Of a DNA stretch of 51,740 nt, positions 17,044 through 25,635 are shown one piece after another. Made by a program: the position numbers and the translations under genes. The notes under the pieces are model-generated. The model saw only the letters and a list, made by a program, of their open reading frames with translations, was not told where the DNA came from and did not search any database. How positions within the stretch are numbered: the stretch's first letter is position 1; the number at the start of each line of letters is the position of its first letter. The stretch comes from an uncultured Clostridia bacterium (GTDB lineage: Bacteria; Bacillota; Clostridia; Oscillospirales; Ruminococcaceae). The stretch is taken from contig CALBJC010000148.1 of NCBI GenBank assembly GCA_937892655.1, positions 1 through 51,740 on the forward strand. The letters are read 5' to 3'.

Positions 17044-18177
17044 ATGGATGCAGTAAACATGATCTCTCAGGTCAGTGCGCAGACTAGTTACCGCTCTACC
17101 TTCGTAGAACCGGGTGTAACAGGCGACAGCTTCTCTCAGATGCTCAGTCTTTTAAGCGGTGAAGGTGATAACGCAGCGTTAATGTCACTTCTGTCAGGCT
17201 CCAGCTATGATGAATCCCTCTCAATGCTCAGCGCTCTTTCAAATGGCGAAAACGTTGATATCTACGAGGTTTTATCAGAAATGCTTGATAATGACGATGA
17301 TGAAGAAAACGTAGGCGTTATGGAGCTTATCGCACAGATGCTTGCTTCTGAGGACACAGCCTCAAACCTTATGTCAACTGAAAATATGGCGTGGGTTATG
17401 AATGGTATGTCATCACTTTCGGGAAAGAGCGTAAACGAACTTATGCTTATGTATTTCCAGAAGAACGCAGCACAGCAGAGCACTACCGAAGAAGACAGTT
17501 TTACTCAGTTTTTGCAGAGCACAAAGCCGGTAGTTGAGGTTATATCAGAGGATACTACTTCTACAAATCTTATGGCCGACACTGATTCACTTGATTTTAT
17601 GCAGAGTGTATACGAGGCTAAAAGAGAGCTTGAAAGTGGCAGTGCAGATGCAGAGATCGCAGTACAGACTACTTCAATGGCAGGGTCAGCAGTAACACAG
17701 AGCGTTACTTACGATGAGATGTCAAGTGAATCTGTTACAGCTCAGACTTTAAGAGCCATTACTACAAACCTTGCTACAAACTCTGATGAAAATCAGGCGT
17801 TTACAGTAAAGCTTTCACCTGAAGGCTTAGGCGAGATTTTAGTAAAACTCGAAAAGACATCTGACGGGCTTACACTTAAGATGACAGCTACAGACTTGCA
17901 GACAGCGCATATGCTCAATATGTCAATGCAGGAGCTTAAGGCTTCACTTTCAGCGTACAACCCACAGATCGAAGAGGTACAGGTAGCACAGACTCACTCA
18001 GCTTCGCAGTTTAACAGTTTCTCACAGCAGTCATTCACAAACAACCGTAACAACAACGGTCAGAATGCTCACAGAAACAATCATGCGAACAGCTCAAGAC
18101 TTCAGACTTATCCTTCAGATAATGAAGTATCAAAGATTGAAGTTCTACCGGGAGCAATCCTGAACACCTACATCTGA
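17044..18177 (+). CDS. fliK: flagellar hook-length control protein FliK
   Basis: 377 residues. The N-terminal ~235 residues are low-complexity, Ser/Glu/Met-rich and variable, as expected for the ruler part. The C-terminal Flg_hook domain (about 250-320) shows FTVKLSPEGLGEILVKLEK and MSMQELKASLSAYNPQIEEV. A Asn/Gln/His-rich tail follows. FliK measures hook length and switches FlhB from hook to filament export. It lies directly before flgD, the standard arrangement. Confidence 0.92.
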   Translation: MDAVNMISQVSAQTSYRSTFVEPGVTGDSFSQMLSLLSGEGDNAALMSLLSGSSYDESLSMLSALSNGENVDIYEVLSEMLDNDDDEENVGVMELIAQMLASEDTASNLMSTENMAWVMNGMSSLSGKSVNELMLMYFQKNAAQQSTTEEDSFTQFLQSTKPVVEVISEDTTSTNLMADTDSLDFMQSVYEAKRELESGSADAEIAVQTTSMAGSAVTQSVTYDEMSSESVTAQTLRAITTNLATNSDENQAFTVKLSPEGLGEILVKLEKTSDGLTLKMTATDLQTAHMLNMSMQELKASLSAYNPQIEEVQVAQTHSASQFNSFSQQSFTNNRNNNGQNAHRNNHANSSRLQTYPSDNEVSKIEVLPGAILNTYI

Positions 18178-18193
18178 CGAAAGGAGTAAGGTA

Positions 18194-18703
18194 ATGGCAA
18201 ACACAATCGGTTCAGACAGAAACTACAACAACTGGCTAAATGGCGGTACACCTACTTCATCTGCAGATAAGGTTTACGATGCAGTTTTCTCGAATGATGA
18301 TTCAAATCAGTCAATTCAGGTAAACGACTTTTTAAATCTTATGATCACTCAGATGACAAACCAGGATTTCACAAATCCTACAGATGATACCCAGTATTTA
18401 ACCCAGATGGCGCAGTTTGCAACAATGTCACAGATGACAGAGCTTGCAGAATTCTCAAAGCAGAACTACATTATGAGCCTTTTAGGTAAAACAGCTACTG
18501 TTTCAAAGTATTCAATCGGCGGCGGTGTGACTAAGGATACAGGCCTTATTACAAGCATCAATCTTGCAAACGGCGATTATACAGTAACAGTAAACGGTAA
18601 ATCCTATTCACTCGAACAGATCATGCAGCTTCATGCAAGTGAAGACGCTGCAGCTGAAAAAGGCGACAAGGAAGTAGCTGAAGATAACGAGTCAGAAGGA
18701 TAA
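18194..18703 (+). CDS. flgD: flagellar hook assembly (capping) protein FlgD
   Basis: 169 residues, the short Clostridia-type FlgD. The N-terminal signature VNDFLNLMITQMTNQDFTNP followed by TQYLTQMAQFATMSQMTEL is diagnostic. The usual Ig-like and tudor-like C-terminal domains are reduced to a short beta segment (GLITSINLANGDYTVTVNGK), ending in an acidic tail. FlgD caps the growing hook. Ribosome site AAAGGAG is at 18180. Confidence 0.94.
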   Translation: MANTIGSDRNYNNWLNGGTPTSSADKVYDAVFSNDDSNQSIQVNDFLNLMITQMTNQDFTNPTDDTQYLTQMAQFATMSQMTELAEFSKQNYIMSLLGKTATVSKYSIGGGVTKDTGLITSINLANGDYTVTVNGKSYSLEQIMQLHASEDAAAEKGDKEVAEDNESEG

Positions 18704-18743
18704 CTCACAACAAAATTTATGCTTACAGAAAGGAGTCTAGAGC

Positions 18744-19127
18744 ATGGATATTAATTTAAGAAGAATTTCTACCCCGATAACCACAGGCGTTATAGGTACA
18801 AACAATGCACCTATCCAGGTAAACGAAAATGGCGATTCCTTTGCCCAGGTTTTGCGTAATCAGCTCGATTCGAGTGGTATAGAATTTTCAAAGCACGCAG
18901 TAAACCGAGTAATTGAAAGAAACATTGACGTATCCGATGTAACGCTTGAAAGACTGAATCAGGGTGTGAAAATTGCAGAGGAAAAGGGTCTTGATGATAC
19001 TCTTATTCTCATTGATCAGTCAGCATACATAGTAAGCGTGTCAAACAATAAGGTTATTACAACCGTCTCAAGCGACGAGCTTTTGGGAAATTGTTTCACA
19101 AACATCGATGGGACCGTAATTATATAA
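18744..19127 (+). CDS. TIGR02530-family flagellar operon protein
   Basis: 127 residues. The core FSKHAVNRVIERNIDVSDV followed by LIDQSAYIVSVSNNKVITTV matches the conserved flagellar operon protein (TIGR02530) found between flgD and flgE in many Firmicutes and spirochaetes. Its exact role is not established; its fixed position suggests a hook-assembly function. The first ~40 residues are variable. Ribosome site AAAGGAG is at 18729. It is followed by the structured flgE leader. Confidence 0.88.
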   Translation: MDINLRRISTPITTGVIGTNNAPIQVNENGDSFAQVLRNQLDSSGIEFSKHAVNRVIERNIDVSDVTLERLNQGVKIAEEKGLDDTLILIDQSAYIVSVSNNKVITTVSSDELLGNCFTNIDGTVII

Positions 19128-19281
19128 TATATGGTACTCAGGTAACTTTAAAAGTTGTATAATTGATGCATTTTTACATTTATATAGCCGGACCTTTTCA
19201 GGAAGCTATTAAAACCCCGACTGACTTGACGGGTTTTACCTTAAAAATGCAGGTCCCCTTTCATGAAAGGGAGAATTAAAT
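19128..19281 (+). promoter_or_regulatory. candidate structured leader RNA (pseudoknot plus ribosome-site hairpin) of flgE
   Basis: This 154-base spacer is by far the largest gap inside the upstream half of the operon. TGCATTTTTA (19167-19176) pairs perfectly with TAAAAATGCA (19242-19251). Inside that loop TAAAACCC (19210-19217) pairs with GGGTTTTA (19231-19238). GGACCT (19190-19195) in the same loop pairs with AGGTCC (19251-19256), just past the outer stem, making a pseudoknot. The next element, CCCTTTCATGAAAGGG (19256-19271), is a perfect palindrome that buries AAAGGGAG, the flgE ribosome site. The pseudoknot and this hairpin share base 19256 and abut, so the two may compete. No known riboswitch consensus (including c-di-GMP-I) is recognised. 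A mechanism is inference. Confidence 0.7.
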
Positions 19282-20862
19282 ATGGTAAGAAGTTTATATT
19301 CAGGCGTTGCCGGCATGACAACTCATCAGACTAAAATGGACGTTATCGGTAACAACATTTCAAACGTAAGTACTTACGGCTTCAAGGCCAGCCGTGTAAC
19401 CTTCAGAGATGTATACTATCAGACATCTTCAGCAGCAACAGGCGCTACTACCACAAACGGTGGTACAAACGCAGTTCAGGTAGGTTACGGTGCTAAGCTT
19501 GGCAGTACAGACGTTGACCATTCAACATCAACAATCTCAACAACCGGTCTTTCCCTTGACGTTGCTATTACCGGTGAAGGCTACTTCCAGGTAATGGATG
19601 GCGACGGCAACATCTTCTACACAAAGGCAGGTATGCTTGATATAGACGCCCAGGGTAACCTCGTTGATATCAACGGTAACTACATCCTCGGTGTTTCCGC
19701 ATCAGGTCTTACAAGAGGACCTTCATCTGAAAAAATCAGAATAGCTCTTCCTAACGAAGAACCTTCAACAGCACTCGCAGCAGAAACAATCAACGGTATC
19801 ATTTTCTCAGTAGAATCATCAGAAGAAGCAGCTGCTGCCAACGTTTCAGTTAACTTTTCATCAACATCATCTCTGCCAATCGGTCAGAAGGTTTCAGCAA
19901 TCGTTAACTCAAACTCAATCTCAATTATCTTAAACGCTAAGGAATCATTTGCTTCAATGGCTGAACTCGAGCAGGAAATCAATACTGCTATTACAACAGC
20001 TAACGGCGGTAAGGAATTCGCAACAGGCGACCTCAACATTTCTATGGACCCTGCAGACGCTTGGCCTGGTACACTTACAGGTGAGCAGATCGTAAAGTCA
20101 AACTTCGGTGTTGACTCAGGTGAGGTAATCCTTCCTGCTGAAATGGAAGATGGTTTCTCAATCTCAACTGTCGGCGATACATTCTCTGTAAACAAGCCGA
20201 TTGATTTCACAATCAACATGGATGAAGCAAACGGTATCTGCACAATCACAGCTGACGGCGGCAGATATTCAGCTACAATCTCACAGAGCCAGATGGAAAA
20301 GGCAGGCTCAGTTTTAATGAGAAGCGCTGAAGATACAGACTGCTTTACAATGACATTCCCATCATGGCAGAATATGTTAAAGCACTCAGGCAAAACCTAC
20401 ACAGCTACAGAAGCTTCAGTTCCTACAATGCCTGCCAACAACTTAGGCTTAGGTTCAGTTACATTCGTTATGGCTGACGGTACTGAAGGCGGCGAACAGA
20501 CAGTTGCTGACCTTACAGGTATCTCAATCGGTTCAAACGGTGTTATCACAGGTACTCACCCATCATTCGGTATCATGGAGCTCGGTAGAATTGACCTTGC
20601 TACATTTGATAACCCTAAGGGTCTTACTCAGACAGGTAACACATACTTCTCAGAATCAGCAAACTCAGGTGAGCCAAAGCTGTGTATCGCTGGTACAGGC
20701 GGTTCAGGCGACCTTGCAGGTGGCTGTCTTGAAGCTTCAAACGTTGACCTTACAAACGAAATGGCAGATATGATCACAACTCAGAGAGGCTTCCAGGCTT
20801 GTTCTAGACTTATCACAGTTTCAGATACAATGCTCGAAGAGCTCATTAACCTCAAGAGATAA
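19282..20862 (+). CDS. flgE: flagellar hook protein FlgE
   Basis: 526 residues. The N-terminus (LYSGVAGMTTHQTKMDVIGN, NISNVSTYGFKASRVTF) and C-terminus (ASNVDLTNEMADMITTQRGF) are the hook/rod helices; LDVAITGEGYFQV begins the conserved hook core. The variable middle region (about 160-430) is larger than in enteric FlgE and would form the outward-facing domains. The gene is enriched in a few preferred codons, in line with a heavily produced structural protein. AAAGGGAG at 19267 serves as ribosome site and lies within a hairpin. Confidence 0.96.
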   Translation: MVRSLYSGVAGMTTHQTKMDVIGNNISNVSTYGFKASRVTFRDVYYQTSSAATGATTTNGGTNAVQVGYGAKLGSTDVDHSTSTISTTGLSLDVAITGEGYFQVMDGDGNIFYTKAGMLDIDAQGNLVDINGNYILGVSASGLTRGPSSEKIRIALPNEEPSTALAAETINGIIFSVESSEEAAAANVSVNFSSTSSLPIGQKVSAIVNSNSISIILNAKESFASMAELEQEINTAITTANGGKEFATGDLNISMDPADAWPGTLTGEQIVKSNFGVDSGEVILPAEMEDGFSISTVGDTFSVNKPIDFTINMDEANGICTITADGGRYSATISQSQMEKAGSVLMRSAEDTDCFTMTFPSWQNMLKHSGKTYTATEASVPTMPANNLGLGSVTFVMADGTEGGEQTVADLTGISIGSNGVITGTHPSFGIMELGRIDLATFDNPKGLTQTGNTYFSESANSGEPKLCIAGTGGSGDLAGGCLEASNVDLTNEMADMITTQRGFQACSRLITVSDTMLEELINLKR

Positions 20863-20901
20863 TATCTGACAGTTAAATAATCCTAAAAAGGAGTTAATAA
20901 T

Positions 20902-21141
20902 ATGCTGATACTTACAAGACTCAACGGCAAAGAATTTACTCTCAACTGCGATTTAATTGAAAATATAACAGAAAACCCTGATACAACAATAAGGCTTGTA
21001 AACGGTAATCTGTATATAGTAAAAGAGTCAATGCGCGAGGTTATCGAAAAAACGATAGACTACAAGCAGAAAACTGTTGGCGATATGCTAAGAGGAGTAA
21101 CAGACTATATTAACTCCGATAAGGATAAATCAGCGATTTAA
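20902..21141 (+). CDS. flbD: flagellar FlbD-family protein
   Basis: 79 residues. It starts with the family pattern MLILTRLNGKEFTLNCDLIE followed by TTIRLVNGNLYIVKES. This small SwrD/FlbD protein (not the Caulobacter regulator of that name) lies between flgE and motA in many Firmicutes. In Bacillus subtilis the homologue SwrD raises stator-dependent motor power. Ribosome site AAAGGAG is at 20886. Confidence 0.92.
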   Translation: MLILTRLNGKEFTLNCDLIENITENPDTTIRLVNGNLYIVKESMREVIEKTIDYKQKTVGDMLRGVTDYINSDKDKSAI

Positions 21142-21162
21142 TTTGGAAGGACGTAAAAGATT

Positions 21163-22026
21163 ATGGATTTGATGACTATAATCGGCTTTATCGCCGGTAT
21201 GGGTTTTATGGTACTCAGTATCATTCTCGGTGAAGATCCCGACACCGGAAGAACAGCTATCATTTTTTCGCAGCTCAAGGGCTTCTTTGATCCTGCATCC
21301 ATTATGATTGTTGTTGGCGGTACAGCCGCAGCGCTTATGATTTCATATCCGCTTGAAATGTTCAAGAAAATTCCGAAAACTCTCGGAATTGCCTTGAAAA
21401 ACAACAAATTAAATCCAAGAGATTACATAAACCAGATAGTTGAATTTGCAAGAGAAGCAAGAGTAAACGGTATTCTGACCCTTGAAGAGAAAATCAACGG
21501 AGTCAATGACAGATTTATGAGAACATCTCTTATGATGGTTGTTGACTCTGTTGAACCTGATAAGGTTAAAACCCTTATGGATACAGAGCTTGATAATATG
21601 GAAAGCCGTCATACCGAATGTATTGGCTTTTATCTCAAGGGCGCTGAATATGCCCCGGCATTTGGTATGATAGGTACTCTTATCGGTCTTATCAACCTTC
21701 TTGCAAACCTCTCAGACCAGGAAGCACTTGCTACAAACATGGCTGTAGCGCTCGTTACAACTCTTTATGGTTGTATTCTTGCAAACCTGCTCTTCAAGCC
21801 TATTGCTTCAAAGCTCAAGGCAAGAAATGATGAAGAATACCTCATCAAGATGATTATAAGCATCGGCGTTCAGTCAATTCAGGATGGCGATAACCCACAG
21901 TTTATCGAAGAAAAGCTCTTAAAGCTTTTACCTGACTATATGCTCAATGCAAAGGCTAAGGTGCCAAAGCAGAAAAAGAGCAAAGGCGCTGCTGCTGATG
22001 ACTTTGAGGATGACGGCAGATTCTAA
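21163..22026 (+). CDS. motA: flagellar motor stator protein MotA
   Basis: 287 residues with two N-terminal membrane helices, a large cytoplasmic loop and two C-terminal helices (about 165-215). The family block AEYAPAFGMIGTLIGLINLL and the following VALVTTLYGCILANLLFKP are typical. MotA forms the ring of the proton (or sodium) channel that rotates around MotB to drive FliG. The C-terminal tail is Lys-rich then acidic. Confidence 0.95.
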   Translation: MDLMTIIGFIAGMGFMVLSIILGEDPDTGRTAIIFSQLKGFFDPASIMIVVGGTAAALMISYPLEMFKKIPKTLGIALKNNKLNPRDYINQIVEFAREARVNGILTLEEKINGVNDRFMRTSLMMVVDSVEPDKVKTLMDTELDNMESRHTECIGFYLKGAEYAPAFGMIGTLIGLINLLANLSDQEALATNMAVALVTTLYGCILANLLFKPIASKLKARNDEEYLIKMIISIGVQSIQDGDNPQFIEEKLLKLLPDYMLNAKAKVPKQKKSKGAAADDFEDDGRF

Positions 22027-22082
22027 ACTATCAGAAATTATGAAACATTTCACTTTAAACCTTTGGAAAGGAGGTATACAGT

Positions 22083-22952
22083 ATGGCACGTAAAAAACAG
22101 GAGCTTGAAGGCGGCGGCAGCTGGATGGATACTTATGGCGATATGGTTACGCTGCTTTTGACATTCTTTATTGTGCTTTACAGTATGTCCTCCATTGCAG
22201 AGGATAAATGGGCTGAGCTTGTAAGAGCATTCAACTCCCGTGGTTCAACAAAGGTTGACCAGATCGTTTTAACCGTTGAAGGTGAGGGCGATAATATGGT
22301 TGAAAACAACGGTGAGGGCGAGAATGACGACGAGATAGGCCTGTCCTCCTTCGATCAGCTTTATACAGAAATCATCGAATACCTTGAAGAAAACAACCTC
22401 TCAGATAAGGTTGAGGTAATTCAGGGCAGTAAAGATGAGATTAAAGAGGATGAAGATAAAGAGGGCGATTACAGGGAAAATATCACTTTGAAATTCAACC
22501 AGTCGGTTCAGTTCCAGGGCGACAGCGCAGTTCTCTTGAACTCAAGTTATGAGATTTTAGACTTTTTAGGTAATCTTTTAGTTGAGGTTGATGACGATGT
22601 TGCGGTAATCATCATCCGTGGCTATACAGCGCAGGGCGTTTACTCAACTGTTGACTCAAGACTTCTGTCAGTTGAAAGAGCAGGTACAATCGCTAACTAC
22701 TTTGCAAACAACTTTGCACTCAGAGATGAAAAAATGGTTCCTATGGGCCATGGTCATCTGTTCCCGATTGCTCCTAACGACAGTGAAGAAAACAGAGCAA
22801 GAAACCGTAGAGTTGAAATTGAAATCATCGGTAAGAATTCACCGTTTGTAATCGGTGGCGGTCTTCAGGTATTACTCGGAGCTGACTTTGAGCTTGAGGA
22901 TATCCCCAGAGACCCTGATGATGAAACAGTAGATATTCCTGTAAACCAATAA
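22083..22952 (+). CDS. motB: flagellar motor stator protein MotB
   Basis: 289 residues. Near the N-terminus SWMDTYGDMVTLLLTFFIVL is the channel helix, with Asp20 as the essential ion-binding residue. A linker with many acidic residues leads to a C-terminal OmpA-like peptidoglycan-binding domain (about 140-250; VAVIIIRGYTAQ and SEENRARNRRVEIEI). Ribosome site AAAGGAGG is at 22067. Ion type cannot be decided from the motif alone. No fliL follows, contrary to many related operons. Confidence 0.95.
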   Translation: MARKKQELEGGGSWMDTYGDMVTLLLTFFIVLYSMSSIAEDKWAELVRAFNSRGSTKVDQIVLTVEGEGDNMVENNGEGENDDEIGLSSFDQLYTEIIEYLEENNLSDKVEVIQGSKDEIKEDEDKEGDYRENITLKFNQSVQFQGDSAVLLNSSYEILDFLGNLLVEVDDDVAVIIIRGYTAQGVYSTVDSRLLSVERAGTIANYFANNFALRDEKMVPMGHGHLFPIAPNDSEENRARNRRVEIEIIGKNSPFVIGGGLQVLLGADFELEDIPRDPDDETVDIPVNQ

Positions 22953-22969
22953 ATCGGAGGTACACCTTA

Positions 22970-23980
22970 ATGGGTTTTGCGGATAGTAAAAAGAATAAAA
23001 GCCCTGTTGTTTCTGCAAAGCTGTCAGATATGACGGTTGAAGAAATTTCAGCGCTTTATGCAGATGCAAAGCTGTATGACTTTAAAACTCCTAAGAAGTT
23101 TACAAAAGAACAGCTTCGTTCTCTGTCGGCAATAGGTGAATCATTTTCACGAATTTTAAGCTCTTCATTATCAAGCCAGCTTCGTGTTATCACAGAAACA
23201 AATCCTGGCAAGATTGAAGAAATCAAATACGGTGAATTTATTGAAAACCTGCCAAACAAAACCCTTCTGGGTATTATTTCGTTTGAATTTGAAGATGGCG
23301 ATATGGGCGAGTCAACGCTTTTAATGCATATCCCGCCTGTAATCAGCTATTTTCTTATAGATATTCTTCTGGGCGGTCCCGGACATGCTACTCAGTATAA
23401 CAGAGCTCATACAGATATCGAGCTTGCTATACTAAAGAATATTCTTGTAAAAATAACAGATATTTTAGCAACTTCCTGGGGGTCTATGGGCAACATAAGA
23501 TTTGCCTTTGAGCAGACAGAAACAAATCCTAAGATGGCGCAGATTTTAGCGCCTACAGATATGGTTGTAGTAACCAGCTTTGACGTTTCACTAAAGCAGA
23601 TTGAAGGAACAATTCAGATTTGTCTGCCGGCTCTCTATCTTGACCACATCTTCTCCGTCAATGAAATCAAGATGGCAAACAAGCCTCAGAAAATTGATGC
23701 TGAAAAGGTACAGGAAAGACGACAGCTTATTTACGATTCTCTCAGCGATTCAGAGCTTGAGCTCAAGGCTATCCTTTGTGATTTACAGCTTAGCACAAGC
23801 CAGATCATGTCGCTTCAGGTTGATGATATCATTCCTCTTGACAAGAAGATTGATGATAATATAACCATCAGAGTTGATGATAACGAATGGTTTACAGCAA
23901 AGCTCGGTAATGTAAATATCAAGAAGGCAGTAAAGCTTTGTGACGTTATCGTTGAAGAAGAGAATGTCGTTGTAAATTAA
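22970..23980 (+). CDS. fliM: flagellar motor switch protein FliM
   Basis: 336 residues: a middle CheC-like domain (about 50-230) and a C-terminal SpoA domain (about 250-330). Family blocks are ESFSRILSSSLSSQLRV, and FLIDILLGGPGHA (the GG(x)G core). A CheY-binding-like motif is present but degenerate and displaced: SDMTVEEISALYA at residues 19-31, where most FliMs carry LSQxEIDALL at the very N-terminus. FliM is the C-ring subunit between FliG and FliN. Ribosome site CGGAGG at 22956. Confidence 0.93.
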   Translation: MGFADSKKNKSPVVSAKLSDMTVEEISALYADAKLYDFKTPKKFTKEQLRSLSAIGESFSRILSSSLSSQLRVITETNPGKIEEIKYGEFIENLPNKTLLGIISFEFEDGDMGESTLLMHIPPVISYFLIDILLGGPGHATQYNRAHTDIELAILKNILVKITDILATSWGSMGNIRFAFEQTETNPKMAQILAPTDMVVVTSFDVSLKQIEGTIQICLPALYLDHIFSVNEIKMANKPQKIDAEKVQERRQLIYDSLSDSELELKAILCDLQLSTSQIMSLQVDDIIPLDKKIDDNITIRVDDNEWFTAKLGNVNIKKAVKLCDVIVEEENVVVN

Positions 23981-24010
23981 AATATCTGATAATGCGATAG
24001 CATTAAAATT

Positions 24011-24062
24011 GTAGGGTGTTTTATTTATAAATATTAGTAGGGTGGTATATTTATATAAATCG
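24011..24062 (+). repeat. 26-base imperfect tandem repeat between fliM and fliN
   Basis: GTAGGGTG occurs at 24011 and 24037, each followed by a similar AT-rich TTTATTTATA / TATATTTATA tract, giving two copies of a 26-base unit. Just before it TAATGC-GATA-GCATTA (23990-24005) can form a small hairpin. The 143-base gap is unusual in this compact operon. Function is unknown; a regulator or RNase site is possible. Confidence 0.55.
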
Positions 24063-24123
24063 CAAGTATGCTCTGATCGGCAAAAAAGGGCAGTAAAGCT
24101 TGCAAAAAGGAAGGAATATTCGT

Positions 24124-25224
24124 ATGGGTATATACAACTTAAATACTGAAACAGCAAGTGAGATTATAAAAACCGGTTCGAGTGCTGCTATTGATATGCT
24201 CGGCTCAATTCTGGGCAACAGCGCAAGCTGTGCTGTCAATAATGCAGCAGTAAGACAGCTTAAAGAAATTGATATTTCAAACTTAAAGCCTGCAAGATGT
24301 ATTCTTCTTACTTTTTCAGGCGGTGTCAAGGGTAAGTGCATAGCAGTTTACCGTGATGCCGATTTAAAAATAATTCTTTCAAGCTTAATGAGTGAAGAAC
24401 AGTCTGACGATTTTGACGAAATGAGCCTTGGTATGATCAAGGAAATTTTGAGTCAGATGGCTGCTGAATTTGCCGCAAAGCTCGGCGATTTCTTAGGCAC
24501 ATCAGTAGAGCTTGAAACATCAGATGTTTTGGTATACGACAAAACCGACAGTATCTGTGATGCATTTGAATGCCAGATGGCTGACAGCGCTCTGAGCACA
24601 CTTATAAACTTTGAGGTTACAGCTGTACTGAAGGGTATTTACGGTATGGTATTTGATGAAGAGTTCTGTGCTTGCCTCGATGGCGGTGCTGCTCCATCAG
24701 CATCAGCCCCAGCACCAGCTCCGGCTTCTGCTCCATCAAGACCATCTTCAAGACCATCAGCACCGGCACCAACCCCTGCTCCTGCTCCAGCTTCGTCTGC
24801 ATCAGCTCCTTCACAGACTCCTCCGCCAAGACCTTCACGAGCATCCCGCCGTCAGGCTCAGGCTCAGGAAAAGGCAGCAGTTGACCAGGCAGCAAGCGTT
24901 GCAATAGCTCAGTCAAAGTTCCCTGATTTCTCAGCAGATGCTCAGGAGCCAGTTTCAACTGTTCAGCTTGGCAATATGGATCTTCTTATGGATGTTCCTC
25001 TTAACGTTACCGTTGAAATCGGTAAGACAAAGAGAAAGATGAAGGAGATCATGAACTTTGCTCAGGGTACTGTAATCCCTATCGATAAGCAGGCAGGTGC
25101 GCCTGTTGACATCGTTGTAAACGGCAGACTTATTGCCCGTGGTGACGTTGTTGTTATCGATGATTCATTTGCAGTTCGTATTACTGAAATTGTTAATAAC
25201 CGTGAATATCCTGAGGCTGAATAA
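24124..25224 (+). CDS. fliN: FliY-type flagellar motor switch protein FliN
   Basis: 366 residues. The N-terminal domain (about 1-185) is CheC-like, as in FliY, with a helix DEMSLGMIKEILSQMAAEFA. A Pro/Ala/Ser-rich linker (about 185-245, repeated APAPA units) leads to the C-terminal SpoA domain (about 280-360), which shows LMDVPLNVTVEIGKTKRKMK and VDIVVNGRLIARGDVVVIDD, the FliN signature. FliN/FliY forms the base of the C ring and docks FliH. The ATG at 24124 follows AAGGAAGG; the earlier TTG at 24100 lies before that site. Whether the CheC-like part still dephosphorylates CheY-P cannot be told. Confidence 0.92.
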   Translation: MGIYNLNTETASEIIKTGSSAAIDMLGSILGNSASCAVNNAAVRQLKEIDISNLKPARCILLTFSGGVKGKCIAVYRDADLKIILSSLMSEEQSDDFDEMSLGMIKEILSQMAAEFAAKLGDFLGTSVELETSDVLVYDKTDSICDAFECQMADSALSTLINFEVTAVLKGIYGMVFDEEFCACLDGGAAPSASAPAPAPASAPSRPSSRPSAPAPTPAPAPASSASAPSQTPPPRPSRASRRQAQAQEKAAVDQAASVAIAQSKFPDFSADAQEPVSTVQLGNMDLLMDVPLNVTVEIGKTKRKMKEIMNFAQGTVIPIDKQAGAPVDIVVNGRLIARGDVVVIDDSFAVRITEIVNNREYPEAE

Positions 25225-25258
25225 GCCTTGGGGTATTTAATAAAGGCAGGGTGAGAGA

Positions 25259-25612
25259 ATGGATTTTGTAAAAGAGCTTTTGTCAGTACTTTTTGTGCTT
25301 GCAATATGTGTCTTCATAATATGGCTTGCATACATAAGTACAAAGGCGATAGCAAAATCAGGTCTTATCCGTCAGCAGTCAACTAAAAACATTGAGGTTT
25401 TGGAATCAATGACTATCGGGCGTGACAAACAGCTTGTAATCGCTAAAGTCTGCGGTGAGATGCTGCTTTTAGGCGTTACGCAAAATCATATAGAGCTTAT
25501 CTCTACTATTGATGAAGAACAGTTTTTAGAGGAAGAAAAACAAAAACCTGACGGCCCTATGCCTTTTTCAGATGCATTAAAAAAGGTTATGAAGGATAAA
25601 TTCAAAAAGTAA
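25259..25612 (+). CDS. fliO: flagellar biosynthetic protein FliO
   Basis: 117 residues with one N-terminal membrane helix (about 6-28) and a small cytoplasmic domain carrying the family pattern IEVLESMTIGRDKQLVIAKV followed by LLLGVTQNHIELI. FliO helps assemble the FliP ring of the export gate. Position directly before fliP supports the call. Confidence 0.92.
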   Translation: MDFVKELLSVLFVLAICVFIIWLAYISTKAIAKSGLIRQQSTKNIEVLESMTIGRDKQLVIAKVCGEMLLLGVTQNHIELISTIDEEQFLEEEKQKPDGPMPFSDALKKVMKDKFKK

Positions 25613-25635
25613 TCTGAGAGTGAGAACAAGAATCT

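Noticed and set aside
19128..19281. Known c-di-GMP riboswitch (class I or II) before flgE
   Set aside because: The conserved core sequences of class I (such as CACGCACAGGGC and the ACGCAAAGCC segment) and of class II are not present in the right order. I kept it as an unassigned structured leader.
19884..20393. 169-residue minus-strand frame inside flgE
   Set aside because: It is the antisense shadow of the hook gene, produced by codon bias; no ribosome site and no known domain.
24617..24958. Open frames on both strands in the Pro/Ala linker of fliN
   Set aside because: They arise from the biased codon composition of the linker, lack ribosome sites and have Gln/Leu/His-repeat products typical of shadows.
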